A stretch of DNA of 64,000 nucleotides from Collinsella sp. (GCA_019414045.1 DXMW01000032.1:1-64000); one strand, 5' to 3'; shown: positions 1 through 9,806, counted from the first letter of the stretch. Made by a program: numbers and translations. Notes: generated by a model not told the origin, from the sequence alone.

Positions 1-23
1 ACCCCGCCCCACCACTCCACCCT

Positions 24-78
24 CAATATGTTGTTAAACACCCCCGAGCATATGTTCGAAAACACAATATGTTGTGTT
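24..78. promoter_or_regulatory. Putative operator/promoter region for a gene left of the window
   Basis: The motif CAATATGTTGT occurs twice (24-34 and 65-75). The second copy lies inside an inverted repeat, AACACAA (61-67) and TTGTGTT (72-78), separated by four bases. This AT-rich patch in a GC-rich stretch would suit a regulator binding site for a leftward gene starting outside the window. No protein-coding gene is supported in 1-342. Function is inferred from symmetry only. Confidence 0.3.
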
Positions 79-121
79 TGCAGCAAAGGCGTGATGCCAC
101 CTGTAGAACCACGCCCGCGAA

Positions 122-147
122 CCTCAACCTTCAAGTTGACCTTGAGG
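122..147. promoter_or_regulatory. Near-palindromic CCTCAA..TTGAGG site
   Basis: The site begins CCTCAACC and ends CCTTGAGG around a CAAGTTG core. It resembles the general form of MerR/SoxR-type operators (CCTCAAG..CTTGAGG). A related cluster occurs at 42263-42308. Assignment to any regulator is inference. Confidence 0.25.
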
Positions 148-245
148 CGATTTTTACGTCCCTTTACACGCCGTTCACATCGCCCCCAAACTCCCCCACC
201 CACGACACACACGGCCCACCACCGCGTCGGTGTCTGGCGAAAAAT

Positions 246-307
246 GGGACGGGCCCCAGATTGCCCATGCGCGCAAAAGTGCGTCTCGGCAATCTGGGGC
301 CCGTCCC
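246..307. terminator. Large inverted repeat downstream of xerD
   Basis: Two perfectly complementary 20-base arms (246-265 and 288-307) surround a 22-base centre that itself can form a small GCGC/GTGC hairpin. It begins 35 bases past the xerD stop codon, so it can end transcription of the pyrG-xerD unit. The arms are far longer than a usual intrinsic terminator. It resembles in architecture, not in sequence, the palindromes at 19.5, 19.7 and 23.3 kb. Confidence 0.55.
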
Positions 308-342
308 CTTTAATATTTATAAATATGCAGGTCAGCGAGGTG

Positions 343-1284
343 CTAGCGATGTGCCAGCGGGTGCGCCGCCAGATAGACCTCGGTCAGTTGCGTACGATCG
401 ACATGCGTGTAGATCTGCGTGGTCGATATATCGGCATGCCCCAAGATCTCCTGTAGCACACGGAGGTCTGCGCCGCCCGCAAGCATATGGGTGGCAAAGG
501 AGTGACGCAGCGTATGGGGATGGAGCCCCACCAGTCCCACCTGGCGCCCGTAGCGCTCACAGATGGCATGGATGCCCTGGCGCGACAGACGGCGGCCGTT
601 CTTATTTAAAAAGACCGCCGAGGTCTCGGTTCCGCGGGCATGGACCGCCAAGCGAGAACGCCCCTCAGTTACATAGAGCGTCAGAGCTCGCGCCGCGCTT
701 CCCACCAGCGGTGACAGGCGTTCCTTTGAGCCCTTACCGCGAACGAGCACAAAGCCATCGTCGATATGGATATCGCCCACATCGAGCCCCACCAACTCGC
801 TCACACGTAAGCCGCATCCGTAGAGCACTTCCAAGATGGCATGGTCGCGCAAGCCCATCTCGCCCTCGGGGAAGTCTTGATCGAGCAGCGCCGAGACATC
901 CTCCACCGATAGATACTCCGGCAAACGCTCAGCCTTTTTAGGCAGGCGCAACGCCGCCGTTGGATTTTGGGCCACAGCCCCATCGCGCACCAAAAAGGCA
1001 TGCAGGCCCTTCACGGCCGCAAGCGCACGCTCCACCGAGGCATCGGAATAGCCCCCATCGCGACGGTCGGCGACAAAGCCCTCCACGACCCGACGGGTCA
1101 CCTCTTCAAAAGACACAATACCCGCCCGCTCCAGATAGGCGCAGTACGTCGTCAGGTCACGACGATAGGCCGCAATCGTGTTGCGCGCCAAACCCCGCTC
1201 GACCGCGAGGTAATCGAGATACTCCCCCGCCGCCACGGCGAGCGACGAGGGAGTAGCTTCGGTATGTTCCTTATTCGCCGGCAC
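343..1284 (-). CDS. xerD: Tyrosine recombinase XerD
   Basis: This is a 313-residue site-specific recombinase of the XerC/XerD family, which resolves chromosome dimers at dif. The N-terminal core-binding domain (about residues 15-100) is followed by a catalytic domain with Arg in GCGLRVSEL, Lys in VRGKGSKER, HTLRHSFATH, LGHADISTT and the Tyr nucleophile in TQIYTHV. I chose a GTG start at 1284, two bases after the pyrG stop codon, because the only upstream ATG would overlap pyrG by about 150 bases. Length is normal for the family. Pairing with pyrG recalls the actinobacterial pyrG-xerD neighbourhood, which favours XerD over XerC. It is not accompanied by phage genes, so it is unlikely to be an integrase. 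Confidence 0.85.
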   Translation of the reverse strand: MPANKEHTEATPSSLAVAAGEYLDYLAVERGLARNTIAAYRRDLTTYCAYLERAGIVSFEEVTRRVVEGFVADRRDGGYSDASVERALAAVKGLHAFLVRDGAVAQNPTAALRLPKKAERLPEYLSVEDVSALLDQDFPEGEMGLRDHAILEVLYGCGLRVSELVGLDVGDIHIDDGFVLVRGKGSKERLSPLVGSAARALTLYVTEGRSRLAVHARGTETSAVFLNKNGRRLSRQGIHAICERYGRQVGLVGLHPHTLRHSFATHMLAGGADLRVLQEILGHADISTTQIYTHVDRTQLTEVYLAAHPLAHR

Positions 1285-1286
1285 CC

Positions 1287-2954
<1,668 letters not shown>

Positions 2955-3067
2955 TTACCTGCGCTTCCCGTAGAAGTTGTTTATCCACATCTTACGGGTC
3001 TTCATTGTAATACTCGCGCCGCGGACCGTTCGCAATTTTTCTCGCGTGCGATTGCATTTCTCAATCT

Positions 3068-3102
3068 TGAAACAAAACGCCGCCCGGTTTCCCAGGCGGC
3101 GT
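3068..3102 (-). terminator. Intrinsic terminator of the winged-helix gene
   Basis: An 8-bp stem, ACGCCGCC (3077-3084) with GGCGGCGT (3095-3102), is followed on the minus strand by TTTTGTTTC. It lies 25 bases past the stop codon at 3127. Confidence 0.75.
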
Positions 3103-3126
3103 CGCTATGACAAGGGTTACATGCTG

Positions 3127-3465
3127 CTATCGATCAGCAACCTCGTCCTCGAGCATTTCTTGAACGAGCATGCCGGTACGGACGCCCTCAAGATACCACT
3201 TGCCATGTTCGGTGAGGCAAATGCCATTTGCAAGCTGACCGCCGTCGTCGCTATAACGCGAGACGACATCAATCATGCCTTCGGAATCCAAGCGATCGAT
3301 TGCGGCGCGGGCACGATACGGCGAAACCCCCACGCGCTCGGCAAGCGTTTTGCGCGAGAAACCATACGGCCCGCCATTGTCTTCGGTTTGCCGGTCGATC
3401 TCCATCAACACCAGCACCTCGACACGCTTCATATCGTTGACACTCGCACGACCCTTGCCCGCCAT
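3127..3465 (-). CDS. Small winged-helix DNA-binding protein
   Basis: This 112-residue basic protein has the pattern of a winged helix-turn-helix: helices around MKRVEVLVLMEIDRQ, recognition helix near KTLAERVGVSPYRARAAIDRL, then a wing (GMIDVVSRYSDDGGQ) ending in a C-terminal helix. The start at 3465 is set by a clear GAGGAGG ribosome site six bases upstream; a longer reading frame to 3519 lacks this. It stands alone between two terminators, so it may act as a transcription factor. The subfamily (MarR/PadR-like or phage-replication-like) cannot be told and no target is visible. The following 3466-3721 interval carries its promoter and a terminator. Confidence 0.6.
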   Translation of the reverse strand: MAGKGRASVNDMKRVEVLVLMEIDRQTEDNGGPYGFSRKTLAERVGVSPYRARAAIDRLDSEGMIDVVSRYSDDGGQLANGICLTEHGKWYLEGVRTGMLVQEMLEDEVADR

Positions 3466-3652
3466 AGCAGCCTCCTCAAACCGAGCACGAGCATCTAACG
3501 CGCCGTGCGCGACCGACACACCTCACGATGGCAGGTAATATCCATCATGCGGCATCCCGCTAAGGATGAAACAGTTATGGTTATTGTATACCGCTCAAAT
3601 TGTTTCTAGGCAGGTAAACAGCTATTTTTCGCCGAAATAGGCGCTTTATTGA

Positions 3653-3687
3653 TCAAAAAGCCGTACCGGGCGCTAACCCGATACGGC
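3653..3687 (-). terminator. Terminator of the UPF0371 gene
   Basis: An 11-bp stem (3660-3670 with 3677-3687, one mismatch) is followed on the minus strand by TTTTTGA. It lies 35 bases downstream of the stop codon at 3722. Confidence 0.75.
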
Positions 3688-3721
3688 CAAAATGCAATGC
3701 AATTACCGCGGTGCTTCAAAC

Positions 3722-5203
3722 TTAGCGATGGAAGAAACCGCGGCGCTCAAACTTGGGCTCGCAGCACACGTTGATACCCAGTTTGCGCAGTACCGTCTCG
3801 TCCGTCGGCGAGATAATCACGCTAAAAAAGGCATCGCAACCGCGCAGCTGCTCCAGGCCCGAAAGGACGCGAGCGGCCGTCTCACTCGTGGCCGAGGTGA
3901 TCGACAGCGCCATAAGCGTCTCGTCGGTGTGGAGGCGCGGGTTTTTGCTGCCCAGGAAATGCGTCTTGAGCTTGCTGATGGGCTCGATCGCCTCATCGCT
4001 GATAACCTCGAGCTCAAGGTCGACGCCCGAGACGTGCTTGAGGGCGTTCATAATGAGCGAACTTGCGGCGCCCAGGCGCGTGGAGGTCTTACCGGTCACC
4101 ACGGAGCCATCGGGCATGACCATGGCCCCCACGGGACCACCCGTCAGCTGCTCCCTGGTGAGGGCCGCCGAGCGCGCCGGTGAGTAGTTCTTATCGATGC
4201 CGGCTTTCTTCATAATAATCTTGAGACGGTCGACTTGCTCATCGCCCACGCCGGTACGGCGCACATTTTCGACCGCGGTAAAGTAGCGGCGGACGATCTC
4301 CATCTTGGAAGCGTCGCGGCAGGCATCGTCATCGGTGATGGCAAAGCCGACCATATTGACGCCCATGTCCGTAGGACTCTGGTAGGGGCTCTTGCCCAGG
4401 ATCTTTTCCATCAGAGCACGGACCACCGGGAAGGCCTCGACGTCGCGGTTGTAGTTGACTGTGGTCTTGTTGTAGGCCTCAAGGTGGAACGAATCGATGA
4501 TATTGGCGTCGTCGAGGTCAGCCGTGGCGGCCTCGTAGGCAATATTGACCGGATGCGTCAGAGGAAGATTCCAGACCGGGAAGGTCTCAAACTTGGCATA
4601 GCCGGCGGCCGTGCCATGCTTGTGCTCGTGATAGAGCTGAGACAGGCAGGTGGCAAGCTTGCCCGAGCCAGGACCGGGGGCAGTGACCACGACGAGCGGT
4701 CGGGTGGTCTCGACAAACTCGTTCTTGCCGTAGCCATCGTCGGACACGATCAGATCGACATCGTGCGGATACCCCTCGATGGGATAGTGCAGCTTGGCGG
4801 GAATACCGAGCGCGTTCAGGCGGTTGCGGAACACATCGGCAGCAGGCTGGCCGGCGTACTGGGTGATGACCACAGCCGCGACGGCAAAGCCGTTGCCGCG
4901 GAACAGGTCAACCAGGCGCAGCACATCCTCGTCATAGGTAATACCAAGGTCACCACGAGCCTTGTTTTTTTCGATGTGGTTCGCGTTGATCGCGATGATA
5001 ACCTCGACATCGTCGGCGATGCTCTTGAGCATGCGGAACTTGCTGTCCGGTTCAAAACCCGGCAGCACGCGGCTCGCATGATAGTCATCGAACAGCTTAC
5101 CGCCAAACTCCAAATAGAGCTTGCCACCAAACTGCGAGATGCGCTCCTTAATGTGAGCAGCCTGCAGCTCGATATACTTCGCGTTGTCGAAACCCTGGCG
5201 CAT
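3722..5203 (-). CDS. UPF0371 (DUF1846) family protein
   Basis: This 493-residue protein belongs to the DUF1846/UPF0371 family, recognisable from the opening GFDNAKYIELQAAHIKERI, the early GGKLYLEFGGKLFDDYHASRVLPGF region, VVVTAPGPGSGKLATCLSQ with a loop resembling a nucleotide-binding site, and MGVNMVGFAI. The family is widespread in Firmicutes and Actinobacteria and has no firmly known reaction. The chosen start at 5203 matches where family members usually begin and follows a GGGACGGGAG segment; eight further in-frame codons exist upstream. It is monocistronic. Function unknown; a cytosolic enzyme is likely. Confidence 0.85.
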   Translation of the reverse strand: MRQGFDNAKYIELQAAHIKERISQFGGKLYLEFGGKLFDDYHASRVLPGFEPDSKFRMLKSIADDVEVIIAINANHIEKNKARGDLGITYDEDVLRLVDLFRGNGFAVAAVVITQYAGQPAADVFRNRLNALGIPAKLHYPIEGYPHDVDLIVSDDGYGKNEFVETTRPLVVVTAPGPGSGKLATCLSQLYHEHKHGTAAGYAKFETFPVWNLPLTHPVNIAYEAATADLDDANIIDSFHLEAYNKTTVNYNRDVEAFPVVRALMEKILGKSPYQSPTDMGVNMVGFAITDDDACRDASKMEIVRRYFTAVENVRRTGVGDEQVDRLKIIMKKAGIDKNYSPARSAALTREQLTGGPVGAMVMPDGSVVTGKTSTRLGAASSLIMNALKHVSGVDLELEVISDEAIEPISKLKTHFLGSKNPRLHTDETLMALSITSATSETAARVLSGLEQLRGCDAFFSVIISPTDETVLRKLGINVCCEPKFERRGFFHR

Positions 5204-5325
5204 GTATGGCTCCCGTCCCGTTTCCAATTAATGTTCTAGGCGATTATAACGGAGCCCGCCCTCCCCGATACCCAGACCATCAACAGGCACCAACCAAACA
5301 TCCGTCAAACCTCTTGTCGGACATA

Positions 5326-5357
5326 TTTGGTGCAAACTAACCTGACCCCATTGCACC
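5326..5357 (-). repeat. Short palindromic repeat, AACCTGACCCC type (copy 1)
   Basis: It reads TTTGGTGCAAACTAACCTG then ACCCCATTGCACC, with complementary ends GGTGCAA and TTGCACC. The reverse complement of essentially the same sequence occurs at 54148-54178, and a variant with GGGGACAGG at 52934-52966. This is a dispersed REP-like element. Confidence 0.65.
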
Positions 5358-5400
5358 GCCCCATAACACCAACAATGGCAGCGCCGCAGGTGGAGCAAAA

Positions 5401-5547
5401 GTCAGCGAAAGCCCGCCAGAGCGAGCAAGGTGACGTGAAAGAGGAGGGCATAGGCCTTTTGGCCATGCCCGACGATTGAACGTCAGATTGCCGCTCTGGC
5501 GGGCTTGCAGCGTCGAGTGGTTCCGGCGTTTGGTAAAACGCCGGAAC
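5401..5547 (-). repeat. Covarying hairpin element, copy 1
   Basis: A 14-bp outer stem (5409-5422 with 5493-5506) encloses conserved segments GCAAGGTGACGTGAAAGAG (5425-5443) and CGATTGAACGTCAGATTGCC. These pair through GCAA/TTGC and TGACGT (5431-5436)/ACGTCA (5480-5485). The apical hairpin is GGGCAT-A-GGCC-TTTT-GGCC-ATGCCC (5446-5470). A separate 12-bp hairpin (5520-5531 with 5536-5547) lies on the side nearest the yfcC-like gene. The other copies (31518-31664, 61318-61464) keep the internal segments but have different, still complementary stems. It is given on the minus strand because the upstream gene is transcribed that way. Confidence 0.8.
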
Positions 5548-5555
5548 ACAAGAGC

Positions 5556-5586
5556 GCCCCCTCCCGCGCACGGAACGGGAGGGGGC
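5556..5586 (-). terminator. GC-rich hairpin downstream of the YfcC-type transporter
   Basis: An 11-bp perfect stem, GCCCCCTCCCG (5556-5566) with CGGGAGGGGGC (5576-5586), lies about 100 bases past the stop at 5689. The minus-strand tail is only weakly T-rich (GCTCTTGTGTT), so termination is likely but not certain. Confidence 0.5.
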
Positions 5587-5688
5587 TAAAGGTAGGAGTC
5601 TACCGGTGGGTTGACCCCACCGGACAGACGATGACCAGGTGATCCTTTACAGGATCGTCAAGGTTTCCGTGGGGTACCCGTTGGGTAC

Positions 5689-7167
5689 TTAGAGCAACAC
5701 GCAGGCGACGGTCAGGATGATGGCGCAGACGACGGAGAGCGCGACGATGAGCTTAAGGGCAAACTTGAGCCAGGTCGTCCACTCGATCTTGGCCAGGGCG
5801 AGACCGCCCATGATGGCGCCGGAGGTCGGGGTGAACAGGTTCACGACACCGATGGCGGCGGAGAAGATCATGACCATGACCTCGGGCGAGAAGCCGAGCT
5901 TAACAGCCAGCGGTCCCATGATGGGCATGGAGACGGTGGCCATACCGGAGGTCGAGGGGATCAGGAAGGACAGGCCGAAGTAGACCAGGAAGCTCATGGG
6001 AGCGAAGATCACACCGGACAGGCCAGCCAGGGCATTGGCGGCAGCGTCGAGGACGTAGACGTCGAGGCCGGTGTTAGCCATGAGGACGGAGATACCACGA
6101 GCGAGGGCGATGACGAGAACAACGGACATCATGTCGGCAGCGCCGGTGATGAAGGTGTTGACGATCTGCTTCTCGGACAGGCCACCGATGATACCGATCA
6201 GGACAGCCATGAGGAAGAACCAGGTGGAAGCCTCGTCGAAGTACCACTGGCCAATGGGCAGGCCGGTGATCAGGGCAGACCAGCCCTGGACGACGGCGTT
6301 ACCGTCGGCATCGTAGACAGCGCCAGCGTCAAAGAAGTTGGCGACGCCCTCGTTGAGGTCGGCCAGCGGGATGAAGCCGACGATCATGACGACGAAGGTG
6401 AAGGCAAAGGCGATCAGAACACCCTTCTGACGACCGGTGAGCTTGACCTCATTGTGAACCTCGGAAGCAGCCTTGCCGTGAGCCTCTTCGGCGTCCTTGA
6501 GCTCCTGCATCGACAGGATGGTGGAACCCTTGTCAGCCTTGACCTTCTTGGCATAGCTCATGACGAAGAAGATGGACATAGCAGTGGTAACAATCCACAG
6601 GACGGCACCGAGGCCGATGATGATGGACTGGTTGACCTCAATGCCAACGCCGGTCAGAGCGTCGACGGCAGCGCCGACGGCGAACGGGTTAACCGTGGAG
6701 CCCAGGCAGCCGCAGCCAGCGCCGAGCAGGACGGTGGCGGCACCGACCATCGGGTCGAAGCCAGCGGCCATCATGGTAGCGGCAAGCAAGGCGTAGAAGG
6801 GAACGGTCTCCTCGCACATACCATAGGTGGTACCACCGAGGGAGAAGATGAGCATCAGCACGGGAATGAGCATGATCTCATTACCCTTAAGCTTCTGCAC
6901 CAGGACGGCGATGCCGTTGTCCAGGGCGCCGGTCTCGGTCATCATGCCGAGGAAGCCGCCCAGGATCATAACGAAGAGGCAGACGGGCAGAGCGTCAGCG
7001 AAGCCCTTAATCGGGGCGGTGCAGAAATCGCTCAGACGGGCGGCAGTAACCGCGCCACCGGACGTGCCGGAGACGATAACGGTAATCACTGCGACAATTG
7101 CCAGCAGAGCAAGAAGAATGGTGAACGATGAAGGCATACCGCGCTTTTTCTTAGCGGTCTCAGTCAT
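5689..7167 (-). CDS. YfcC family transporter, probable arginine/ornithine exchanger
   Basis: This 492-residue polytopic membrane protein (about 11-12 hydrophobic segments) belongs to the YfcC/DcuC-like carrier superfamily. The hallmark segment GGTTYGMCEETVPFYALL and the glycine-rich GAGCGCLGSTVNPFAVGAA re-entrant region are present, with a second inverted-repeat half ending in SGMATVSMPIMGPLA and TPTSGAIMGGLA. Family members transport amino acids or dicarboxylates. Its place directly downstream of ornithine carbamoyltransferase and arginine deiminase suggests arginine uptake in exchange for ornithine, replacing the usual ArcD; that substrate is inferred from context. The start at 7167 is chosen because a GGGGGG ribosome site lies nine bases upstream; a second in-frame ATG sits directly beside that site. 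Confidence 0.8.
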   Translation of the reverse strand: MTETAKKKRGMPSSFTILLALLAIVAVITVIVSGTSGGAVTAARLSDFCTAPIKGFADALPVCLFVMILGGFLGMMTETGALDNGIAVLVQKLKGNEIMLIPVLMLIFSLGGTTYGMCEETVPFYALLAATMMAAGFDPMVGAATVLLGAGCGCLGSTVNPFAVGAAVDALTGVGIEVNQSIIIGLGAVLWIVTTAMSIFFVMSYAKKVKADKGSTILSMQELKDAEEAHGKAASEVHNEVKLTGRQKGVLIAFAFTFVVMIVGFIPLADLNEGVANFFDAGAVYDADGNAVVQGWSALITGLPIGQWYFDEASTWFFLMAVLIGIIGGLSEKQIVNTFITGAADMMSVVLVIALARGISVLMANTGLDVYVLDAAANALAGLSGVIFAPMSFLVYFGLSFLIPSTSGMATVSMPIMGPLAVKLGFSPEVMVMIFSAAIGVVNLFTPTSGAIMGGLALAKIEWTTWLKFALKLIVALSVVCAIILTVACVLL

Positions 7168-7268
7168 AGTTCTCATCCCCCCTTCATAAATCATTTACTG
7201 ATCTCGCCCGAAGCGGCTCTTCCGTGCCGTGCCTGCCGCCTGGTGCGAGATATTTACCAGACAAAGCC

Positions 7269-7298
7269 GCTCGGGGTGTGCAGCAAGACACCCCGAGC
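7269..7298 (-). terminator. Hairpin between the carbamoyltransferase and the transporter
   Basis: An 11-bp perfect stem, GCTCGGGGTGT (7269-7279) with ACACCCCGAGC (7288-7298), starts 17 bases past the stop at 7315. The minus-strand tail is GGCTTTGTCT. It may reduce read-through from the arc genes into the transporter. Confidence 0.6.
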
Positions 7299-7314
7299 GA
7301 GATGCTAGATGCTC

Positions 7315-8310
7315 TTACTTGAGCGTGGCGTACATGACAGCCTTGATGGTGTGCATGCGGTTCTCGGCCTCGTCGAAGACCTTGGAAGCGGGGCTCTCGA
7401 AGACCTCGTCGGTGACCTCCTGCTCGGTGATGCCGAACTGCTCGCACTTCTCGGCGCCAATGGTGGTGTTGGTGTCGTGGAAGCTGGGCAGGCAGTGCAG
7501 GAAGATGGCGCCCGGGTTGGCCATAGCCATGACCTCGGAGGTAACACGATACGGGGTGAGCTGAGCGATACGCTCGGCCCAGACCTCGTCGGGCTCGCCC
7601 ATGGAGACCCACACGTCGGTGTAGATAACGTCGGCACCGGTGACGCCGTCCTTGACGTCGGTGGTCAGCTTGATGGTGCAACCGTTGGCCTCGGCGATGG
7701 GCTTGCAGGCCTCGATGACGTCGTCGGCGGGCATGCACTCCTCGGGGCCGCAGGCCACGAAGTTCATGCCGAGCTTGGAGCAGACGACCATGAGGGAGCG
7801 AGCGACGTTGTTCTTGCAGTCGCCCATGAAGACGAGGGTCTTGCCCTTGATGTCGTAGTTGAAGTTCTCCTGGACGGTCAGGATATCGGCGAGCATCTGG
7901 GTGGGATGCCACTCAGTGGTCAGGCCATTCCACACGGGCACGCCGGACTTAGCAGCGAGCTCCTCGACGTCGTCCTGGGCAAAGCCACGGAACTCGATGC
8001 CGTCATACATGCGGCCGAGAACGCGGGCGGTGTCCTCGATGGACTCCTTCTTGCCCATCTGCGACGAACCGGGATCGAGATAGGTCACGCCCATGCCCAG
8101 GTCCATGCCGCCGACCTCGAAGGCGCAGCGGGTACGAGTGGAGGTCTTCTGGAAGAGCAGAACGATGTTCTTGCCCTCGAGATAGCGATGCGGAACGCCA
8201 GCGCGCTTCATATCCTTGAAGTTCTTGGAGAGCTTGAGCAGGTACTCGATCTCCTCGGTGGTGAGGTCGAGAAGCTTGAGGAAGCTACGGCCGGAGAGGT
8301 TAACACCCAT
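7315..8310 (-). CDS. arcB: Ornithine carbamoyltransferase (catabolic context)
   Basis: This 331-residue cytosolic enzyme interconverts citrulline plus phosphate with ornithine plus carbamoyl phosphate. The carbamoyl-phosphate site [10 protein letters not shown], the [11 protein letters not shown] segment and the ornithine-binding HCLPSFHD motif are all intact. The location between arginine deiminase and an amino-acid exchanger indicates the catabolic direction (arginine deiminase pathway), although ArgF and ArcB cannot be separated by these motifs alone. Carbamate kinase, needed to harvest ATP, is not in this window. An AAAGGA ribosome site precedes the ATG. Length is normal. Confidence 0.92.
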   Translation of the reverse strand: MGVNLSGRSFLKLLDLTTEEIEYLLKLSKNFKDMKRAGVPHRYLEGKNIVLLFQKTSTRTRCAFEVGGMDLGMGVTYLDPGSSQMGKKESIEDTARVLGRMYDGIEFRGFAQDDVEELAAKSGVPVWNGLTTEWHPTQMLADILTVQENFNYDIKGKTLVFMGDCKNNVARSLMVVCSKLGMNFVACGPEECMPADDVIEACKPIAEANGCTIKLTTDVKDGVTGADVIYTDVWVSMGEPDEVWAERIAQLTPYRVTSEVMAMANPGAIFLHCLPSFHDTNTTIGAEKCEQFGITEQEVTDEVFESPASKVFDEAENRMHTIKAVMYATLK

Positions 8311-8355
8311 GGTTCGATTCCTTTCGAAGAAATGAATTACGTAAGTATCAGTGTT

Positions 8356-8403
8356 GCCCGTTTAACGGGCGAAGCCGGTGCGGTTGTAGGGGGACCGCAC
8401 CGG
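8356..8403 (-). terminator. Double hairpin downstream of arcA copy 1
   Basis: A 10-bp perfect stem CCGGTGCGGT/ACCGCACCGG (8375-8384 with 8394-8403) is followed on the minus strand by a small palindrome GCCCGTTTAACGGGC (8356-8370). It separates arcA from the carbamoyltransferase gene and may partly terminate or protect the arcA mRNA. Confidence 0.5.
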
Positions 8404-8413
8404 AAACGGAAAG

Positions 8414-9681
8414 ACTTAGAGGTCCTCGCGCCAGAAGGGCATGCTCATGCAGCGCGGGCCGCCGCGGCCGCGGGAGAGCTCGGCGGAGGGCACGACGAGA
8501 AGGTCCAGGCCCTCCTTGTACAGCACGTCGTTGGTGACGGTGTTGCGGGCGTAGACGCAGATCTTGCCGGGCTCGACGCACAGGGTGTTGGAGCCGTCGT
8601 TCCACTGCTCGCGGGAGGCCGCGATCGGGTCGCCGCCGCCGCAGGGGATCAGCTTGACCTGGTCGACGCCGGTGGCGTCCTCCAGGACGTGCTCGAGGGT
8701 GTCCTCGATCAGGCGGATGTTCACGTCGCCCGGGTTCTTGCCGGCGGTCAGCTCGTAGACGCGCAGGGTGCCCATGATGGCGGGGTGGATCGTGAACTTA
8801 TCGACGTCGATCTGGGTGAAGACCGTGTCGAGGTGCATGAAGGCGCGCGAGACCGGGATATCGAAGGCCAGGATGCGCTCGACCTTGGAGTCGGAGTTCC
8901 AGAAGATGTTCTGGGCCATGACGTCGATCGCGGCGGCCTGGGTGCGCTGGGAGATGCCGACGGCGAGGGTCTTCTCGTTGATGTTCAGCACGTCGCCGCC
9001 CTCGGTGTGGAACTGGCAGTCGCGGCGGAAGTACAGCGAGACGTCCTTGTAGTCGGGGTGGTACTTGAAGATGTACTTGCCGTACAGGGTCTCGCGGTTG
9101 CGGGTGACCGAGTACATGCGGTTGAGGTTGACGCCCTCGCCGATGACCGCGAACGGGTCGCGGGTGAAGTAGAGGTTGGGCATCGGGTCGATGATCAGGT
9201 CGGACTCGGACTCGGAGTTGACCAGGGAGTCGAGGGTCGTGGACGCCGTGAGGGGCATGTCGATCTCGGACTTGGTCATGCCGGCCATGGTCTTCTTGAC
9301 GAACTCGAGGTTGTCCTCGATGGAGTCCAGCTTCTCGCGGACGATCTGCGGCATGTGCTGGCCGCGGATGCCGGCCTCGGCGATGTACTGGTCGGTGAAC
9401 TCGGCGCGGGCGCCGGGGACCTGGTCGAACACCTCGGCGACGAGGTTCTCGAGATAGAGGACCTCCACGCCCTGGTCCCTCAGGATCTGGGCGAAGGTGT
9501 CGTGCTCCTGCTGCGCGACCTCCAGGAACGGGACGTCGTCGAACAGGAGTCGCTCGAGCTCGTCGGGCGGCAGGTTGAGGAGCTCGTCGCCGGGACGGTG
9601 CAGGCAGACCTTCCTGAGCTTGCCGATCTCGGAAGGCACGTGCAGACCTTTCGTCATGGCCTCCTACCTTTCTTTCGGGCC
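8414..9681 (-). repeat. Long direct repeat containing arcA (copy 1)
   Basis: The stretch from just past the arcA stop codon to 24 bases upstream of its start matches 11503-12770 in every line I compared, an offset of 3089 bases. Outside these limits the sequences differ, apart from short promoter motifs. This implies recent duplication or ongoing gene conversion. Confidence 0.85.
8416..9657 (-). CDS. arcA: Arginine deiminase, copy 1
   Basis: This 413-residue cytosolic enzyme hydrolyses arginine to citrulline and ammonia. Guanidinium-binding and catalytic motifs are visible: FTRDPF, the EGGD segment (FHTEGGDVLNINE), HLDT (FMHLDTVFTQ) and the C-terminal active-site Cys in GGPRCMSMP. The protein is identical to that encoded at 11505-12746. 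Codon choice is strongly skewed to G/C-ending codons, as expected for a highly expressed gene. A GTAGGAGG ribosome site precedes the ATG. It probably leads an arcA-arcB-yfcC unit. The promoter region carries tandem ACCGTTC boxes 121-150 bases upstream. Confidence 0.95.
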   Translation of the reverse strand: MTKGLHVPSEIGKLRKVCLHRPGDELLNLPPDELERLLFDDVPFLEVAQQEHDTFAQILRDQGVEVLYLENLVAEVFDQVPGARAEFTDQYIAEAGIRGQHMPQIVREKLDSIEDNLEFVKKTMAGMTKSEIDMPLTASTTLDSLVNSESESDLIIDPMPNLYFTRDPFAVIGEGVNLNRMYSVTRNRETLYGKYIFKYHPDYKDVSLYFRRDCQFHTEGGDVLNINEKTLAVGISQRTQAAAIDVMAQNIFWNSDSKVERILAFDIPVSRAFMHLDTVFTQIDVDKFTIHPAIMGTLRVYELTAGKNPGDVNIRLIEDTLEHVLEDATGVDQVKLIPCGGGDPIAASREQWNDGSNTLCVEPGKICVYARNTVTNDVLYKEGLDLLVVPSAELSRGRGGPRCMSMPFWREDL

Positions 9682-9778
9682 CTTGTCAGGGCCGATTCGT
9701 TAGCGCCCCTCCGTGTGAGGCGTTATTGCTGACGACATATTTATATCCAAAATCAGCTCATACTTCCACCTTGCCCCC

Positions 9779-9806
9779 GAACGGTTTTTTATAGGGGGTG
9801 AACGGC
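9779..9806 (-). promoter_or_regulatory. Tandem ACCGTTC boxes upstream of arcA copy 1
   Basis: On the minus strand GCCGTTC (9806-9800) and ACCGTTC (9785-9779) are direct repeats whose starts are 21 bases apart, two helical turns. Below them the shared sequence CGGGGGC-R-AGGTGGAA and TTTGGATATAA leads to the gene. The same arrangement, at the same distance from the start codon, occurs before the other arcA copy. Confidence 0.55.

Larger units (their letters stand above)
5204..5688. other. 485-base non-coding interval rich in repeats and hairpins
   Basis: No gene is supported here. The interval contains a GGTGCA-type short repeat (5326-5357), copy 1 of the covarying hairpin element (5401-5547), a GC-rich hairpin (5556-5586), a second hairpin made from CCGGTGGG and CCCACCGG around 5603-5622, and GGGGTACCC-type repeats near 5670. 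All lie between the yfcC-like stop codon and the UPF0371 start, so they form the 3-prime region of the former and possibly the promoter region of the latter. Confidence 0.6.

Noticed and set aside
343..1284. Phage integrase or mobile island at the left edge
   Set aside because: The recombinase is XerD-like, directly follows pyrG, and no tRNA, attachment repeat or phage gene is nearby.
5337..5549. Minus-strand short frames over the covarying hairpin element that translate to similar peptides (also 61284-61466)
   Set aside because: Similarity follows from the conserved DNA core. Copy 2 gives no comparable frame, there is no ribosome site, and base changes preserve pairing rather than codons.
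7315..8310. Anabolic argF as the name for the carbamoyltransferase
   Set aside because: Enzyme motifs cannot separate it, but no arginine biosynthesis genes are near and it is embedded among deiminase genes and an exchanger.
7309..9732. 807-codon plus-strand open frame opposite the carbamoyltransferase and arcA genes (and its twin at 11412-12941)
   Set aside because: It is the antisense of well-supported genes, made open by G/C-ending codons. Its translation is a monotonous Val/Leu/Asp/Gly mix with no domain.
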